Assembly: GCF_000282355.1 (NCBI RefSeq)
Contig: NZ_AKJL01000102.1
Location: forward strand, 1-57,588
Direction of reading: 5' to 3'
DNA length: 57,588 bases
Origin: Pseudomonas sp. GM49
Lineage (GTDB): Bacteria; Pseudomonadota; Gammaproteobacteria; Pseudomonadales; Pseudomonadaceae
Of the stretch, positions 8,980 to 18,029 are shown one piece after another. The notes under the pieces are model-generated. The model saw only the letters and a program-made list of their open reading frames with translations, was not told the DNA's origin and did no database searches. Each line of letters begins with the position of its first letter. The stretch's first letter is position 1. A program made the translations under genes and the position numbers.

Positions 8980-9014
8980 AGCCCGCAGATGAGTGATCGT
9001 CTGCGGGCTTTTTT
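8980..9014 (+). terminator. Rho-independent terminator
   Basis: A perfect 10-bp stem (AGCCCGCAGA at 8980-8989 with TCTGCGGGCT at 9000-9009) with a 10-nt loop is followed by a T-run. It ends the YtjB/AhpA-like gene 22 nt after its stop. Confidence 0.88.
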
Positions 9015-9031
9015 GTTGCCTGTTCTGGCCT

Positions 9032-9123
9032 CATCGCGAGCAAGCTCGCTCCCACAGGTTCAGGGGCGTTCACTTGATTTGTGTACGACACGGACACTGT
9101 GGGAGCGAGCTTGCTCGCGATGA
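9032..9123. repeat. REPIN (inverted REP pair)
   Basis: REP units at 9032-9058 and 9097-9123 are inverted copies sharing TGGGAGCGAGCTTGCTCGCG. They sit between the terminator of the cyclase-like gene and the convergent lipoprotein gene. Confidence 0.9.
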
Positions 9124-9163
9124 AGCCGGCACAGGCGCTAGATATCTCCAACCTGTAAAAACA

Positions 9164-9190
9164 ACAAAGCCCGCATCAATGCAGGCTTTG
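9164..9190 (-). terminator. Probable terminator of the lipoprotein gene
   Basis: An imperfect inverted repeat (CAAAGCCCGCAT with ATGCAGGCTTTG) lies just after the lipoprotein stop. On the minus strand it is followed by TTGTTTTTA, a reasonable U-tract. Confidence 0.65.
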
Positions 9191-9208
9191 TATGGATTCA
9201 GTCCAGGC

Positions 9209-9922
9209 TTAGAAGCGGAACACTTCCATATCCGTACGAACAGGCGCGGCCATCGGGATCTTCGGCTGCTTTTCCTGCTCTACCGCAGGCGCTGCCGGCT
9301 TGGCCGCCGGTTTGCGCGGGACTTCGGCGATCGGCGGCTGATTGGCCAGCGGCTTGAGCGCCACCGACAGTTGCTCGGCCAGGCGTTGCAGTAACACGCC
9401 CTGCGCCTGGACCTGAGCCGCCGTACTACCTGCATGCTGTTCCTGCAAATGGATGATGCGGTTCTCACGGACCTGCCCGCGACGATCGATCAGGCGCCAT
9501 TGCGCGTCGAGGATCGCCGGTTGTTTTTCACCCGAATCCAGGCGTGTGATGGTCAGCAGCACCTGAACATCCGGGGTGAAACCCACTGTAGCCGGGGCCA
9601 GCACTACGCGCTGGCTGTCCAGATGACCTGCGACCTGACGCAGCAGCAGTTGGTCGATATCCGACGAAAGGCTGCCGGCCCAACGACCGTCCGTCGAGGC
9701 TTGCAGGCTGCCATCCGGCTGACGCTGCAACAGGGTTTCGCGTTGCAGGTAGTCGGCCACGGTGACCGGCCCCAACAATACCGCCATGCCCGCGTTCTGT
9801 GCAGGCTGAGCCGGACTTCCAGCGTCCAGCTGATACAACGACACCGGTTGGTGAACGCTGCAGCCCGCCAGGCCAAGAATGCCGGCGAGCATAAGAATAA
9901 AAGGAAGGCGCAGAGCAGTCAT
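9209..9922 (-). CDS. PqiC/ABC-auxiliary-type outer-membrane lipoprotein
   Basis: From ATG 9922 the product is 237 residues and starts with a lipoprotein signal peptide (MTALRLPFILMLAGILGLAGC), the lipobox being LAGC. The mature part has the pattern of the PqiC/ABC-type transport auxiliary family: YQLDA near the N-terminus, then GPVTVADYLQRETLL, a middle strand-helix section, and a conserved QVQAQGVLLQRLAEQL helix. A Pro/Ala/Lys-rich tail follows (about 195-237). These proteins often partner MCE-type lipid or other ABC systems in the envelope, but no transporter gene is adjacent here. The frame is open upstream to 10051, but that segment lacks a signal sequence at its start and is not needed. 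Family assignment is moderate. Confidence 0.75.
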   Translation of the reverse strand: MTALRLPFILMLAGILGLAGCSVHQPVSLYQLDAGSPAQPAQNAGMAVLLGPVTVADYLQRETLLQRQPDGSLQASTDGRWAGSLSSDIDQLLLRQVAGHLDSQRVVLAPATVGFTPDVQVLLTITRLDSGEKQPAILDAQWRLIDRRGQVRENRIIHLQEQHAGSTAAQVQAQGVLLQRLAEQLSVALKPLANQPPIAEVPRKPAAKPAAPAVEQEKQPKIPMAAPVRTDMEVFRF

Positions 9923-10050
9923 CGTCCCATCCAGGTGATCGCTAAAAGGCTGATCACAGTGAAAATACTCAACAAATATGAAGAACGCGCGGCAGTGCCG
10001 GCGCTTGAAAGGCCATATCATCCGTGAATATTCGTTCCGACTCCAGCGCA

Positions 10051-10088
10051 AAGCGCCGAACTACGGGTTAAATCGTAGTTCGGCGCTT
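10051..10088. terminator. Strong inverted repeat after parC, probable terminator
   Basis: A perfect 15-bp inverted repeat (AAGCGCCGAACTACG at 10051-10065, complement at 10074-10088) with an 8-nt loop follows the parC stop on the minus strand. It has no long U-tract, so termination would rely on stem stability; attenuation or RNA protection is possible instead. Confidence 0.6.
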
Positions 10089-10097
10089 CTATGTCGC

Positions 10098-12365
10098 CTA
10101 ATTGAGGTTTTCGACGAGCAGAGCATCTACCCGCTGGAAGCCACGCGGCAACTTGTTGCCACGACGGCCACGTTCACCCTTGTAGTGCTCGAGGTCGTCC
10201 GCTTTCAGGGACAAGGTACGTTTCCCGGCCTGCAACACCAGTGTTGCACCGTCCGGCAATACGGCGATGTCCGTCACATACTCTTCGCGACTGGCCACTC
10301 GCTCACCGGGAATCCCGATGATCTTGTTGCCTTTGCCTTTTCCTAATTGTGGCAGGTCGCTGATCTTGAAGATCAGCAGGCGACCTTCGGTCGTCACCGA
10401 CGCCAGCCAGTTCTGTTCACGATCGGCCACAGGGCGCGGCAGCATGACCTTGGCGTTGTTCGGCAGGCTCAACAGGGCCTTGCCCGCCTTGTTCTTGGCC
10501 TGCAGGTCTTCACCCTTGACCACGAAACCGTAACCGGCATCGGAGGCGATCACGTACAGCGCATCGTCTTCGGGCATTAGCACGCATTCGAAACTTGCCC
10601 CTGGCGGCGGCGTCAGGCGGCCGGTCAGCGGTTCGCCCTGGCCACGGGCCGACGGCAAGGTGTGGGCAGCCACCGAATAACTGCGGCCGGTGGAGTCGAT
10701 AAACACAGCAAACTGGTTGGAACGCCCGGCGGCCAGCGCCTTGAAACCGTCCCCGGCCTTGTAGGAAAGCCCGGTGGCATCGATCTCGTGGCCTTTGGCG
10801 GAACGAATCCAGCCTTTTTCCGACAGCACGACCGTCACTTTCTCGTTCGGCAGCAGATCGTGCTCGGTCAGGGCCTTGGCTTCGGCACGCTCGACAATAG
10901 GCGACCGGCGGTCATCACCGTAGGTTTCAGCGTCCTTGATCAGTTCGCTGCGCACCAGTTTTTTCAACTTGGCTTCGCTGCTCAGCAGGGCTTGCAGCTT
11001 GGCTTGTTCCTTGAGCAGTTCATCCTGCTCGGCACGCAGCTTCATCTCTTCCAGTCGCGCCAACTGACGCAGACGGGTGTCGAGGATGTAGTCAGCCTGG
11101 ATCTCGCTCAGGGCGAAGCGTTCGATCAGTTTGGCCCGTGGCTGTTCCTCGGTACGGATGATGTGGATCACTTCATCCAGGTTGAGGTAGGCAATCAGCA
11201 AACCGTCCAACAGGTGCAGGCGACGCTCGACCTTGTCGAGGCGGAATTGCAGGCGACGACGCACGGTCTGCACCCGGAACTCCAGCCATTCGACCAGCAA
11301 CGCGCGCAGGTTTTTCAGCTGCGGCTTGCCATCCAGGCCAATGATGTTGACGTTGACCCGGTAGCTCGACTCCAGCTCGGTGCTGGCGAACAGGTGCTGC
11401 ATCAGCGCATCGTGGTCAAAATTCTTCCGGGCACCCGGAATGATCACGATCCGGCATGGGTTCTCGTGGTCGGACTCATCGCGCAGGTCAGCGATTTGCG
11501 GGGCCTTGGACGGTTTGGCCTGCATCATCGCGGCGATCTGTTCCAGCACCTTGGCACCGGAGACCTGATGCGGCAGCGCGGTGACGATGATGTCGCCGTC
11601 TTCGATGTGGTACACGGCGCGCATGCGCACCGAGCCGCGACCGGTTTCGTAGATTTTCAGCAGGTCGGCGCGCGGGGTGATGATTTCCGCTTCGGTCGGG
11701 TAGTCCGGGCCCTGGATGTGTTCGCAGAGCTGTTCGACCGTGGCCTTGGGCTCATCGAGCAAACGCACGCACGCCGTGGCGACTTCACGCAGGTTGTGCG
11801 GCGGAACGTCAGTGGCCATGCCCACGGCGATACCGGTGGTGCCGTTGAGCAGGATGTTCGGCAAACGTGCCGGCAATACCAGCGGCTCGTCCAGCGTGCC
11901 GTCGAAGTTCGGGCCCCAGTCTGCCGTGCCCTGGCCCAGCTCGCTGAGCAGCACCTCGGAATAACGCGACAGCCGCGCTTCGGTGTAACGCATGGCGGCG
12001 AAGGACTTGGGATCGTCCGGCGCACCCCAGTTGCCCTGGCCGTCGACCAGCGTGTAGCGATAGCTGAACGGCTGGGCCATCAGGACCATGGCTTCGTAGC
12101 AGGCCGAGTCGCCGTGGGGGTGGAACTTACCGAGCACGTCACCGACGGTACGCGCCGATTTCTTGTGCTTGGAATCGGCGTCCAGCCCCAACTCGCTCAT
12201 GGCGTAGATAATGCGCCGCTGTACCGGTTTCAGGCCGTCGCCGATATGCGGCAAGGCACGGTCCATGATCACGTACATGGAGTAGTTGAGGTAGGCATTT
12301 TCGGTGAAGTCAGCCAGTGACCGGCGTTCTACACCGTCCAGGCTGAGATCAAGGGAGTCGCTCAT
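10098..12365 (-). CDS. parC: DNA topoisomerase IV subunit A
   Basis: ParC is the DNA-cleaving subunit of topoisomerase IV, which decatenates daughter chromosomes. From ATG 12365 it has 755 residues, about the size of other Pseudomonas ParC proteins. The breakage-reunion domain is N-terminal, with the catalytic Tyr127 in [11 protein letters not shown]. The quinolone-resistance region [12 protein letters not shown] carries Ser87 and Glu91, the susceptible-type residues. The C-terminal part (about 490-755) forms the DNA-wrapping beta-pinwheel. The gene lies 7 nt after the small protease gene and ends the parE-esterase-protease-parC series. The upstream in-frame extension to 12428 overlaps the protease gene and is rejected. 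Confidence 0.97.
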   Translation of the reverse strand: MSDSLDLSLDGVERRSLADFTENAYLNYSMYVIMDRALPHIGDGLKPVQRRIIYAMSELGLDADSKHKKSARTVGDVLGKFHPHGDSACYEAMVLMAQPFSYRYTLVDGQGNWGAPDDPKSFAAMRYTEARLSRYSEVLLSELGQGTADWGPNFDGTLDEPLVLPARLPNILLNGTTGIAVGMATDVPPHNLREVATACVRLLDEPKATVEQLCEHIQGPDYPTEAEIITPRADLLKIYETGRGSVRMRAVYHIEDGDIIVTALPHQVSGAKVLEQIAAMMQAKPSKAPQIADLRDESDHENPCRIVIIPGARKNFDHDALMQHLFASTELESSYRVNVNIIGLDGKPQLKNLRALLVEWLEFRVQTVRRRLQFRLDKVERRLHLLDGLLIAYLNLDEVIHIIRTEEQPRAKLIERFALSEIQADYILDTRLRQLARLEEMKLRAEQDELLKEQAKLQALLSSEAKLKKLVRSELIKDAETYGDDRRSPIVERAEAKALTEHDLLPNEKVTVVLSEKGWIRSAKGHEIDATGLSYKAGDGFKALAAGRSNQFAVFIDSTGRSYSVAAHTLPSARGQGEPLTGRLTPPPGASFECVLMPEDDALYVIASDAGYGFVVKGEDLQAKNKAGKALLSLPNNAKVMLPRPVADREQNWLASVTTEGRLLIFKISDLPQLGKGKGNKIIGIPGERVASREEYVTDIAVLPDGATLVLQAGKRTLSLKADDLEHYKGERGRRGNKLPRGFQRVDALLVENLN

Positions 12366-12372
12366 GCGGGCC

Positions 12373-12897
12373 TCATCGGTTCGTTGTCTGGCGCAGCAGC
12401 ATGGTGCCACCGCGCTGGGTAAATTCAAGTTTGTTCAGTGCGCTCATGCCGAGCAACACCTGATCGCCATGCAGCCCCGGGGCCACCAATGCGCGCACGT
12501 CGTGCAACACGATGTCGCCCAGTTGCAGGCGCTCGATACGGGTGCGATAGCCCTGGCTCAAGCCATTGGCCGTGCTCAGGGTCACACCGAATCCTTCTTT
12601 GAGCTTCAAGCGCCTGGCCAGGTCCGCCGGGATCGACACATCGGTCGCCCCGGTGTCGAGCATGAAGTCCACCGTCTGGCCGTTGATCTGGCCACTGGCG
12701 ACAAAATGCCCCTGGGCATTGCTGATCAGTTTCACCTCGATGAAACCTTCGCCCTGCTGCGAGCTGACCACCACATTCGGATTTTGCTGACGCGCTTCCC
12801 ACTGGCCAAAAAACCGCGTGGCCAGAAACAGCGCCGCACACCAGGCCAGCACCATGAACACCCGGCCGATGCGCTGCCCCGGGGTTTGCTGCCTCAC
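12373..12897 (-). CDS. Membrane-anchored retropepsin-like aspartic protease (TIGR02281 type)
   Basis: The 174-residue protein has a short basic N-terminus, one membrane helix (about 11-30) and a periplasmic single-lobed aspartic protease domain. The active-site motif is [13 protein letters not shown] with Asp81. The flanking [10 protein letters not shown] strand and the late [12 protein letters not shown] segment are typical of clan AA retropepsin-like proteins, which work as dimers. The GTG start at 12897 overlaps the esterase stop by 4 nt (GTGA), so translation is coupled. Longer readings up to 13095 would overlap the esterase gene deeply and are rejected. Its substrate is unknown. It sits directly before parC, as in P. 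aeruginosa. Confidence 0.88.
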   Translation of the reverse strand: MRQQTPGQRIGRVFMVLAWCAALFLATRFFGQWEARQQNPNVVVSSQQGEGFIEVKLISNAQGHFVASGQINGQTVDFMLDTGATDVSIPADLARRLKLKEGFGVTLSTANGLSQGYRTRIERLQLGDIVLHDVRALVAPGLHGDQVLLGMSALNKLEFTQRGGTMLLRQTTNR

Positions 12898-13883
12898 GGC
12901 TTGGCACTCCAGCCACCTTCCGGTGCAGCGAAGCGCCAGACCACCGGACGCACTTCGCCATCGGCACGGGCGCCAAAGTTGTTGTCGACACCGACCCAGG
13001 CGCCATCGGCATCCACTATCAATGCTTCTTCCAACCCGTAGTTCTGTGGATAACGACGGTTTTCCTGCAACAACTCGGCAGCGTACGACCAGCAACGCTC
13101 GACCTTGGCAGTCTGCGGATCCCGGCGGCAGATCTGGTAGGCGTTGCGTTCAAGGGTGAACAGCTTGCCGTTGAACAGCGACAGGTCAGAGAAATCCCGC
13201 GGGGCAGCTTTGGCGTGGGGAAACTGCTGGGGCTGCATTTCCATGCCCGCCTCGCTCAGCAGCACGCAGCCACCGTCGCAGTCCCACAACGTCTGTTTGC
13301 GCTTGATCATCAGCAGCCCGCGGCCTTGACGCTCGGCGGCGAGCCACATCTGATCGCCCGCCGGATTGATCGCCAGCCCTTCGAACAGCGCGTTGAATTG
13401 CAACAGCAGGCCACTGGCCCGCGCCTCGCGAACCAGCATCGGCGAGATTTTCAACCAGGTGGCAGGCCCCGTCGGCGGCACCTGCAAGACAGCGGCATGG
13501 CCTTCACTGACCACATAACGATTACCGGCGCTGTCGCAGGTGATGCCCTCGAAGTCCAGATTACCGCCACGCACGAAAGAAGCGCCCCAAACGCGGGACT
13601 TCAACCCCCAGGGCAATCCGCTGTCAGGCACCGTCGGTACGTCGATGTGCACCGTTTCGGCCTGCCAGGCAGATTCGCTGGTATCGAGGCGGTAGATCTG
13701 ATCATCGTCGCGGTCGGAAACCGCCCACAGATCATTGCCGCACTGCGCCAGCCCGGACAGGTTGCCGCCGCGCATGCCGTCGACGACATGCTCGGACAAC
13801 AGGCGCAGCTGTATCGCCGGCTCGGCGGATACTGCGATCGACGTCAACATCAACCCGCAGGCCAGGGCAAAGCCCAGACGCAT
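12894..13883 (-). CDS. Exported esterase-like activity of phytase family protein
   Basis: The 329-residue protein has a Sec signal peptide (MRLGFALACGLMLTSIAVSA) ending near residue 20. The mature part has a repeated beta-strand pattern (GNLSGLAQCGNDLWAVSDRDDDQIY, NLDFEGITCD, EGLAINPAGDQMWLAAER) typical of the phytase-like esterase family, which adopts a beta-propeller fold. The clusters of Asp and Asn in the DRDDD and NLDFEG segments may bind metal. Its start overlaps the parE stop by one base (TGATG) and its stop overlaps the protease start, so it is translated as part of the topoisomerase IV operon. The substrate is not known. Confidence 0.85.
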   Translation of the reverse strand: MRLGFALACGLMLTSIAVSAEPAIQLRLLSEHVVDGMRGGNLSGLAQCGNDLWAVSDRDDDQIYRLDTSESAWQAETVHIDVPTVPDSGLPWGLKSRVWGASFVRGGNLDFEGITCDSAGNRYVVSEGHAAVLQVPPTGPATWLKISPMLVREARASGLLLQFNALFEGLAINPAGDQMWLAAERQGRGLLMIKRKQTLWDCDGGCVLLSEAGMEMQPQQFPHAKAAPRDFSDLSLFNGKLFTLERNAYQICRRDPQTAKVERCWSYAAELLQENRRYPQNYGLEEALIVDADGAWVGVDNNFGARADGEVRPVVWRFAAPEGGWSAKP

Positions 13884-15787
13884 CAGCCCAATACCTCGGC
13901 CAGGTTGCCCTTGGACTCCAGCCAGGTCTTGCGGTCGCCGGCGCGTTTCTTCGCCAGCAGCATGTCCATCATTTCAGAGGTAGCCTCGAAATCTTCCAGG
14001 GTCAGCTGCACCAGGCGCCGGGTGTTCGGGTCCATGGTGGTCTCGCGCAGCTGCGGCGGGTTCATTTCACCCAGCCCCTTGAATCGGGTGACCTGCGGCT
14101 TGCCGCGTTTCTTCTCGGCCACCAGACGATCGAGGATGCCATCGCGTTCGGCTTCATCGAGGGCGTAGTAAATCTCTTTGCCCAGGTCGATGCGGTACAG
14201 CGGGGGCATGGCGACATAGACATGACCGGCATCCACCAACGGGCGGAAATGCTGGACAAACAACGCGCAGAGCAAGGTCGCGATGTGCAGACCGTCGGAG
14301 TCGGCGTCGGCGAGGATGCAGATCTTGCCGTAGCGCAGCTGGCTCATGTCCGCCGCGCCCGGGTCGACGCCGATGGCCACGGCGATGTTGTGCACCTCCT
14401 GGCTGGCCAGCACTTCGCTGCCGTCGACTTCCCAGGTGTTCAGGATCTTGCCGCGCAACGGCAGGATCGCCTGGAACTCTTTATCCCGTGCCTGCTTGGC
14501 CGAGCCGCCGGCGGAATCACCTTCCACCAGGAACAGCTCGGAACGCATCGGGTCCTGTCCGGCACAGTCGGCCAGCTTGCCCGGCAGCGCCGGGCCTTGG
14601 GTAATGCGTTTGCGCTCGACCTTCTTGCTGGCCTTGAGGCGACGGCCGGCGTTGTTGATCGCCAGTTCCGCCAGCAGCATGCCGGTTTCCGGGTTGGCAT
14701 TGAGCCACAGGCTGAAGGCGTCCTTGACCACACCGGAGACGAACGCCGCCGCCTCACGGGACGACAGGCGCTCCTTGGTCTGGCCGGAAAACTGTGGCTC
14801 CTGCATTTTCATCGACAACACAAAGGCAATGCGTTCCCAGACGTCTTCCGGCGCCAGCTTCACACCGCGCGGCAACAGGCTGCGGAATTCGCAGAACTCG
14901 CGCATGGCGTCGAGCAGGCCCTGACGCAAACCGTTGACGTGGGTGCCGCCCTGGGCGGTCGGGATCAGGTTGACGTAGCTTTCCTGCACCGCGTCGCCAC
15001 CTTCCGGCAGCCACAGCAGCGCCCAATCCACCGCTTCTTTATTACCGGCCAGGCTGCCGCAGAACGGCTCGTCCGGCAGGCGCTCGAATTCGCTGACCGC
15101 ATCCACCAGGTAGGAACGCAGGCCGTCTTCGTAATGCCATTCGACTTTCTCGCCGGTGGCCTTGTCTTCAAAACTGACCAGCAGCCCCGGGCACAACACG
15201 GCCTTGGCCTTGAGCACGTGCTTGAGGCGGCTGATGGAGAATTTCGGGGAGTCGAAGTATTTCGGATCCGGCGCAAAGAACACGCTGGTGCCGGTATTGC
15301 GCTTGCCGACAGTGCCGACGACTTCCAGCTCGGTGGCCTTGTAGCCATCCTTGAAGGTCATCTGGTATTCGTTGCCGTCACGCTTGACCCGCACCCGTAC
15401 TTCGGTGGACAAGGCGTTGACCACGGAAATGCCTACCCCGTGCAAGCCGCCGGAGAACTGGTAGTTCTTGTTGGAAAACTTGCCACCGGCGTGAAGCTTG
15501 GTGAGGATCAGTTCGACGCCCGAAACACCTTCCTCGGGGTGAATGTCCACCGGCATGCCACGGCCGTCATCGCTGACTTCCAGGGAATGGTCGGCATGCA
15601 GGATCACCTGCACCGATGTGGCATGCCCGGCCAAGGCTTCGTCGACACTGTTGTCGATGACTTCCTGGGCAAGGTGGTTCGGCCGACTGGTGTCGGTGTA
15701 CATGCCGGGGCGTTTGCGCACCGGGTCGAGGCCCGAGAGGACTTCGATGGCGTCTGCGTTATAAGAGCTAGCGCTGGGAGTGGCCAT
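13883..15787 (-). CDS. parE: DNA topoisomerase IV subunit B
   Basis: ParE is the ATPase subunit of topoisomerase IV. The 634-residue protein has the GHKL ATP-binding domain (EVIDNSVDEALAGHA at 42-56, DDGRGMPVDIH at 73-83, and GGLHGVGISVVNALS at 113-127). A transducer follows, and then a TOPRIM domain with FLVEGDSAGGSAKQARD (Glu422) and LADADSDGLHI (Asp494, Asp496). The quinolone-associated PLRGKILN segment is at 443-450. It is the first gene of the operon leading to parC. About 50 nt separate it from yqiA upstream. Confidence 0.97.
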   Translation of the reverse strand: MATPSASSYNADAIEVLSGLDPVRKRPGMYTDTSRPNHLAQEVIDNSVDEALAGHATSVQVILHADHSLEVSDDGRGMPVDIHPEEGVSGVELILTKLHAGGKFSNKNYQFSGGLHGVGISVVNALSTEVRVRVKRDGNEYQMTFKDGYKATELEVVGTVGKRNTGTSVFFAPDPKYFDSPKFSISRLKHVLKAKAVLCPGLLVSFEDKATGEKVEWHYEDGLRSYLVDAVSEFERLPDEPFCGSLAGNKEAVDWALLWLPEGGDAVQESYVNLIPTAQGGTHVNGLRQGLLDAMREFCEFRSLLPRGVKLAPEDVWERIAFVLSMKMQEPQFSGQTKERLSSREAAAFVSGVVKDAFSLWLNANPETGMLLAELAINNAGRRLKASKKVERKRITQGPALPGKLADCAGQDPMRSELFLVEGDSAGGSAKQARDKEFQAILPLRGKILNTWEVDGSEVLASQEVHNIAVAIGVDPGAADMSQLRYGKICILADADSDGLHIATLLCALFVQHFRPLVDAGHVYVAMPPLYRIDLGKEIYYALDEAERDGILDRLVAEKKRGKPQVTRFKGLGEMNPPQLRETTMDPNTRRLVQLTLEDFEATSEMMDMLLAKKRAGDRKTWLESKGNLAEVLG

Positions 15788-15837
15788 GGGGTCTCGTCGT
15801 CAGTGTTCGGTGAAAAAAGAATTCATGGGGCTATCGC

Positions 15838-16446
15838 TCACAATGCGGTGAAATCGATTGCCTGATACAAATCGGCGCCAATGCCGGCAAAACTCAACAT
15901 GGCCGGCAGTTGCGCGGCAAAACCCTGGAAACTGTGGTCGCCGCCGGCCTGGATACGCAAGGCGCATGCCCGGTAATACTGCTGGGCGAGGCGATAGTCC
16001 AGTGTTTCGTCAGCTGTCTGCAACCATACCTGATAACGCTGCGGCTCCTGGGGCGCCGGCACTTCCAGTTCGACCAGGGCCGTCACGTGGTCGTGGGTCA
16101 TTTCCCAGGTCTCTTCGGTATACAGGTTTTTCTGCGTCCCCAGAAAGCCGTCAAACATCCGGTGCGGGCTGACGGCAGGGTTGATCAACAGGGCTTTCAA
16201 GCCATGGCGCTCGGCCAGGTGAGTGGCATAGTAGCCGCCGAGCGAGCTGCCGACCAGCAGTGGTCGCCCCAGCTCGGCAATCGCCTGTTCCAGCTGGTCG
16301 ATAGCCTGGCGCGGGTGGTGGTGCAACGCCGGAACGCGCAAGTGTTCGCTCAGGCCCAGTCGTTCCATCACCTCGACCAACTGACAGGCCTTCTTCGACA
16401 ACGGCGAGCTGTTGAAGCCGTGGATATAAAGGATCGAACCGGACAT
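15838..16446 (-). CDS. yqiA: YqiA/YcfP-family alpha/beta hydrolase
   Basis: From ATG 16446 the product has 202 residues, the usual size of YqiA-type esterases. It opens with SILYIHGFNSSPLSKKA, whose HGF turn forms the oxyanion hole. The nucleophile elbow is GSSLGGYYAT with Ser68. The C-terminal GGDHSFQGF supplies the catalytic His. Relatives hydrolyse short-chain acyl esters; the natural substrate is unknown. It precedes parE as in many gamma-proteobacteria. The open frame extends upstream into a REP element and would begin MGASLLAM, a common false start in pseudomonad genomes, so the inner ATG is preferred. Confidence 0.9.
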   Translation of the reverse strand: MSGSILYIHGFNSSPLSKKACQLVEVMERLGLSEHLRVPALHHHPRQAIDQLEQAIAELGRPLLVGSSLGGYYATHLAERHGLKALLINPAVSPHRMFDGFLGTQKNLYTEETWEMTHDHVTALVELEVPAPQEPQRYQVWLQTADETLDYRLAQQYYRACALRIQAGGDHSFQGFAAQLPAMLSFAGIGADLYQAIDFTAL

Positions 16447-16539
16447 TTGAGCTCCCTGACGTCGGCTAAAGAGGCGGAGTTTACAGGGACTCTGGGGAAT
16501 CGGGGATATCCGCAGAATTCGAGGTGTCTTTGAAGACGT

Positions 16540-16617
16540 CATCGCGAGCAAGCTCGCTCCCACAGGGGATTTGTGAATGACGCAGATCCAATGTGGGAGC
16601 GGGCTTGCTCGCGATGG
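16540..16617. repeat. REPIN between yqiA and cpdA
   Basis: Inverted REP units at 16540-16566 and 16591-16617 share the TGGGAGCG(A/G)GCTTGCTCGCG core, with only 24 nt between them. This is the shortest REPIN in the window. Confidence 0.9.
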
Positions 16618-16648
16618 CCGCGCCTCGGTCTACCTGAAAAATGAACAG

Positions 16649-17464
16649 TCAGTAGCCGTTGGAGCCGTAATCCACAGTGAAATCGAACCCGGTAACCCGC
16701 TCCACCCCGGTTTCCAGCCGCCCGTCGGGCAACAGCCGCAACCAGCGATAGCCCGGCGCCTGCTCTCCGACCTTGAAATCCTCGCTGCCGGGCTCGAACT
16801 GAATGCAGGTGGACGGCGAGGCGATCAGACGCACGCTGTTACGCAATTGATCGATTTCCTGGTGCACATGTCCCCACAGCACGGCACGCACCTGTGGAAA
16901 ACGATCCAGCACTTCAAAAAACGCCTCGGGATTGCGCAGACCGATAGGCTCCATCCACGCGCAACCAATCGAAACCGGATGATGGTGGAAGCACACCAGA
17001 TGGTGGCGCTCCGGCGCTTCGCTCAACGAGCGGGCGAGCAACTGCAACTGTTCGTCCTGCAAATACCCCGGCACCGAACCCGGCACCGCCGAGTCGAGCA
17101 GCGTGACCCGCCAGTTGCCGATATCCACCACCGGTTCGAGCAAAGCACTCTGCACCGCCGCCGCGGCCATGATCTGCGGCTCGTCGTGGTTGCCGGGAAT
17201 CCAGCGCGCCGGCGCGTCCAACTGGCTCGTCATCTCGCGAAATTGCTGATAGGACGCAAGCGTCCCGTCCTGGGACAGATCACCCGTGGCCAGGATCAGA
17301 TTGATCTGTGGCTGTTGCGCGCGCACAAGCTCGATGACCTTTTGCAGACTGTCGCGGGTGTTCATGCCCAGCAACGCACCGTCCGCTTCGGCAAACAGGT
17401 GGCTGTCGGAGAGTTGCACCAGCAACGCCGGATCGGCGGTGGTCAATATGGATACGCTCGGCAA
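16649..17464 (-). CDS. cpdA: 3',5'-cyclic-AMP phosphodiesterase
   Basis: CpdA hydrolyses cAMP to AMP and limits Vfr/CRP-type signalling. The 271-residue protein is a calcineurin-like metallophosphoesterase. Its metal-ligand motifs are QLSDSHLF (Asp20, His22), ATGDLSQDG (Asp62), PGNHDEPQ (Asn92, His93), a histidine-rich CFHHHPVSI segment, and GHVHQE near residue 200. The start is a TTG at 17464 preceded by GGGAG at a normal distance; an earlier TTG at 17509 lacks a ribosome site. It belongs to the conserved nudF-DUF1249-cpdA-yqiA-parE order. Confidence 0.93.
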   Translation of the reverse strand: MPSVSILTTADPALLVQLSDSHLFAEADGALLGMNTRDSLQKVIELVRAQQPQINLILATGDLSQDGTLASYQQFREMTSQLDAPARWIPGNHDEPQIMAAAAVQSALLEPVVDIGNWRVTLLDSAVPGSVPGYLQDEQLQLLARSLSEAPERHHLVCFHHHPVSIGCAWMEPIGLRNPEAFFEVLDRFPQVRAVLWGHVHQEIDQLRNSVRLIASPSTCIQFEPGSEDFKVGEQAPGYRWLRLLPDGRLETGVERVTGFDFTVDYGSNGY

Positions 17465-17576
17465 GGCGTTCTCCCAGGGCGTGATCACGGGGATGGGTAA
17501 GTGCCGCAATTATGCTGGGGGACGGTCGAAAGGGGAAATCTGTGAACCTGACGCAGTTCACAACTGCGGCGCTCAG

Positions 17577-18029
17577 TTAACGGACGACTTCGTACTCATG
17601 CCCCAGCGCCAGGCAATGGCTCAGCCATTCGCCCAGAAACATGTTCAACTGGGCCTTTTCGTCCGGCTGGTGCATCGAGGCGTTCGGGTAAGGATAGATG
17701 CCGCGAAAGCGTCGCGCATGTTCGGCGCTGACCACTTCGGCCATGCGCGCGTCGTGATAGACCTGCACTTCCAGTTGCGGTACCGGCAACCACGGCAGGC
17801 TGTGTTCCTGACGCACTTGCAGGGTCGTGGTGTAAGGACAGGTCAGCAACACTTCCAGAGCCAGCACACCCAGCATCTGGTCGCCATGGGTCACGGCGAT
17901 GCGCCGCGCGGCGGGCTCGCTGCGCATGTCCGGCAGCAGTCGCATCAGGCGCGCGTAGTTCGCCTCGCAGGACGCTTGCAGCCCCACCAGGTCCACCCGA
18001 TAGCGATCGCGCAGCTTGTTTACGACCAT
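17577..18029 (-). CDS. DUF1249 (YqiB-type) protein
   Basis: The 150-residue soluble protein belongs to the DUF1249 family (E. coli YqiB). Recognisable segments are CEANYARLMRLLPDM near the N-terminus, LEVQVYHDARMAEV in the middle, and YPYPNASMHQPDEKAQLNMFLGEWL towards the end. No catalytic motif is visible. Its start overlaps the nudF stop by 10 nt, so it is translationally coupled. It is conserved between nudF and cpdA in gamma-proteobacteria. The function is unknown. Confidence 0.9.
   Translation of the reverse strand: MVVNKLRDRYRVDLVGLQASCEANYARLMRLLPDMRSEPAARRIAVTHGDQMLGVLALEVLLTCPYTTTLQVRQEHSLPWLPVPQLEVQVYHDARMAEVVSAEHARRFRGIYPYPNASMHQPDEKAQLNMFLGEWLSHCLALGHEYEVVR

Noticed and set aside
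10662..12320. 552-residue open frame opposite parC
   Set aside because: Antisense shadow of parC with no recognisable domain.
12898..13095. Longer N-terminus of the retropepsin-like protease
   Set aside because: It would overlap the esterase gene by about 200 nt; the GTG at 12897 gives the family length and coupled overlap.
16447..16563. N-terminal extension of yqiA beginning MGASLLAM
   Set aside because: This peptide is read from a REP element; the inner ATG gives the conserved family start.
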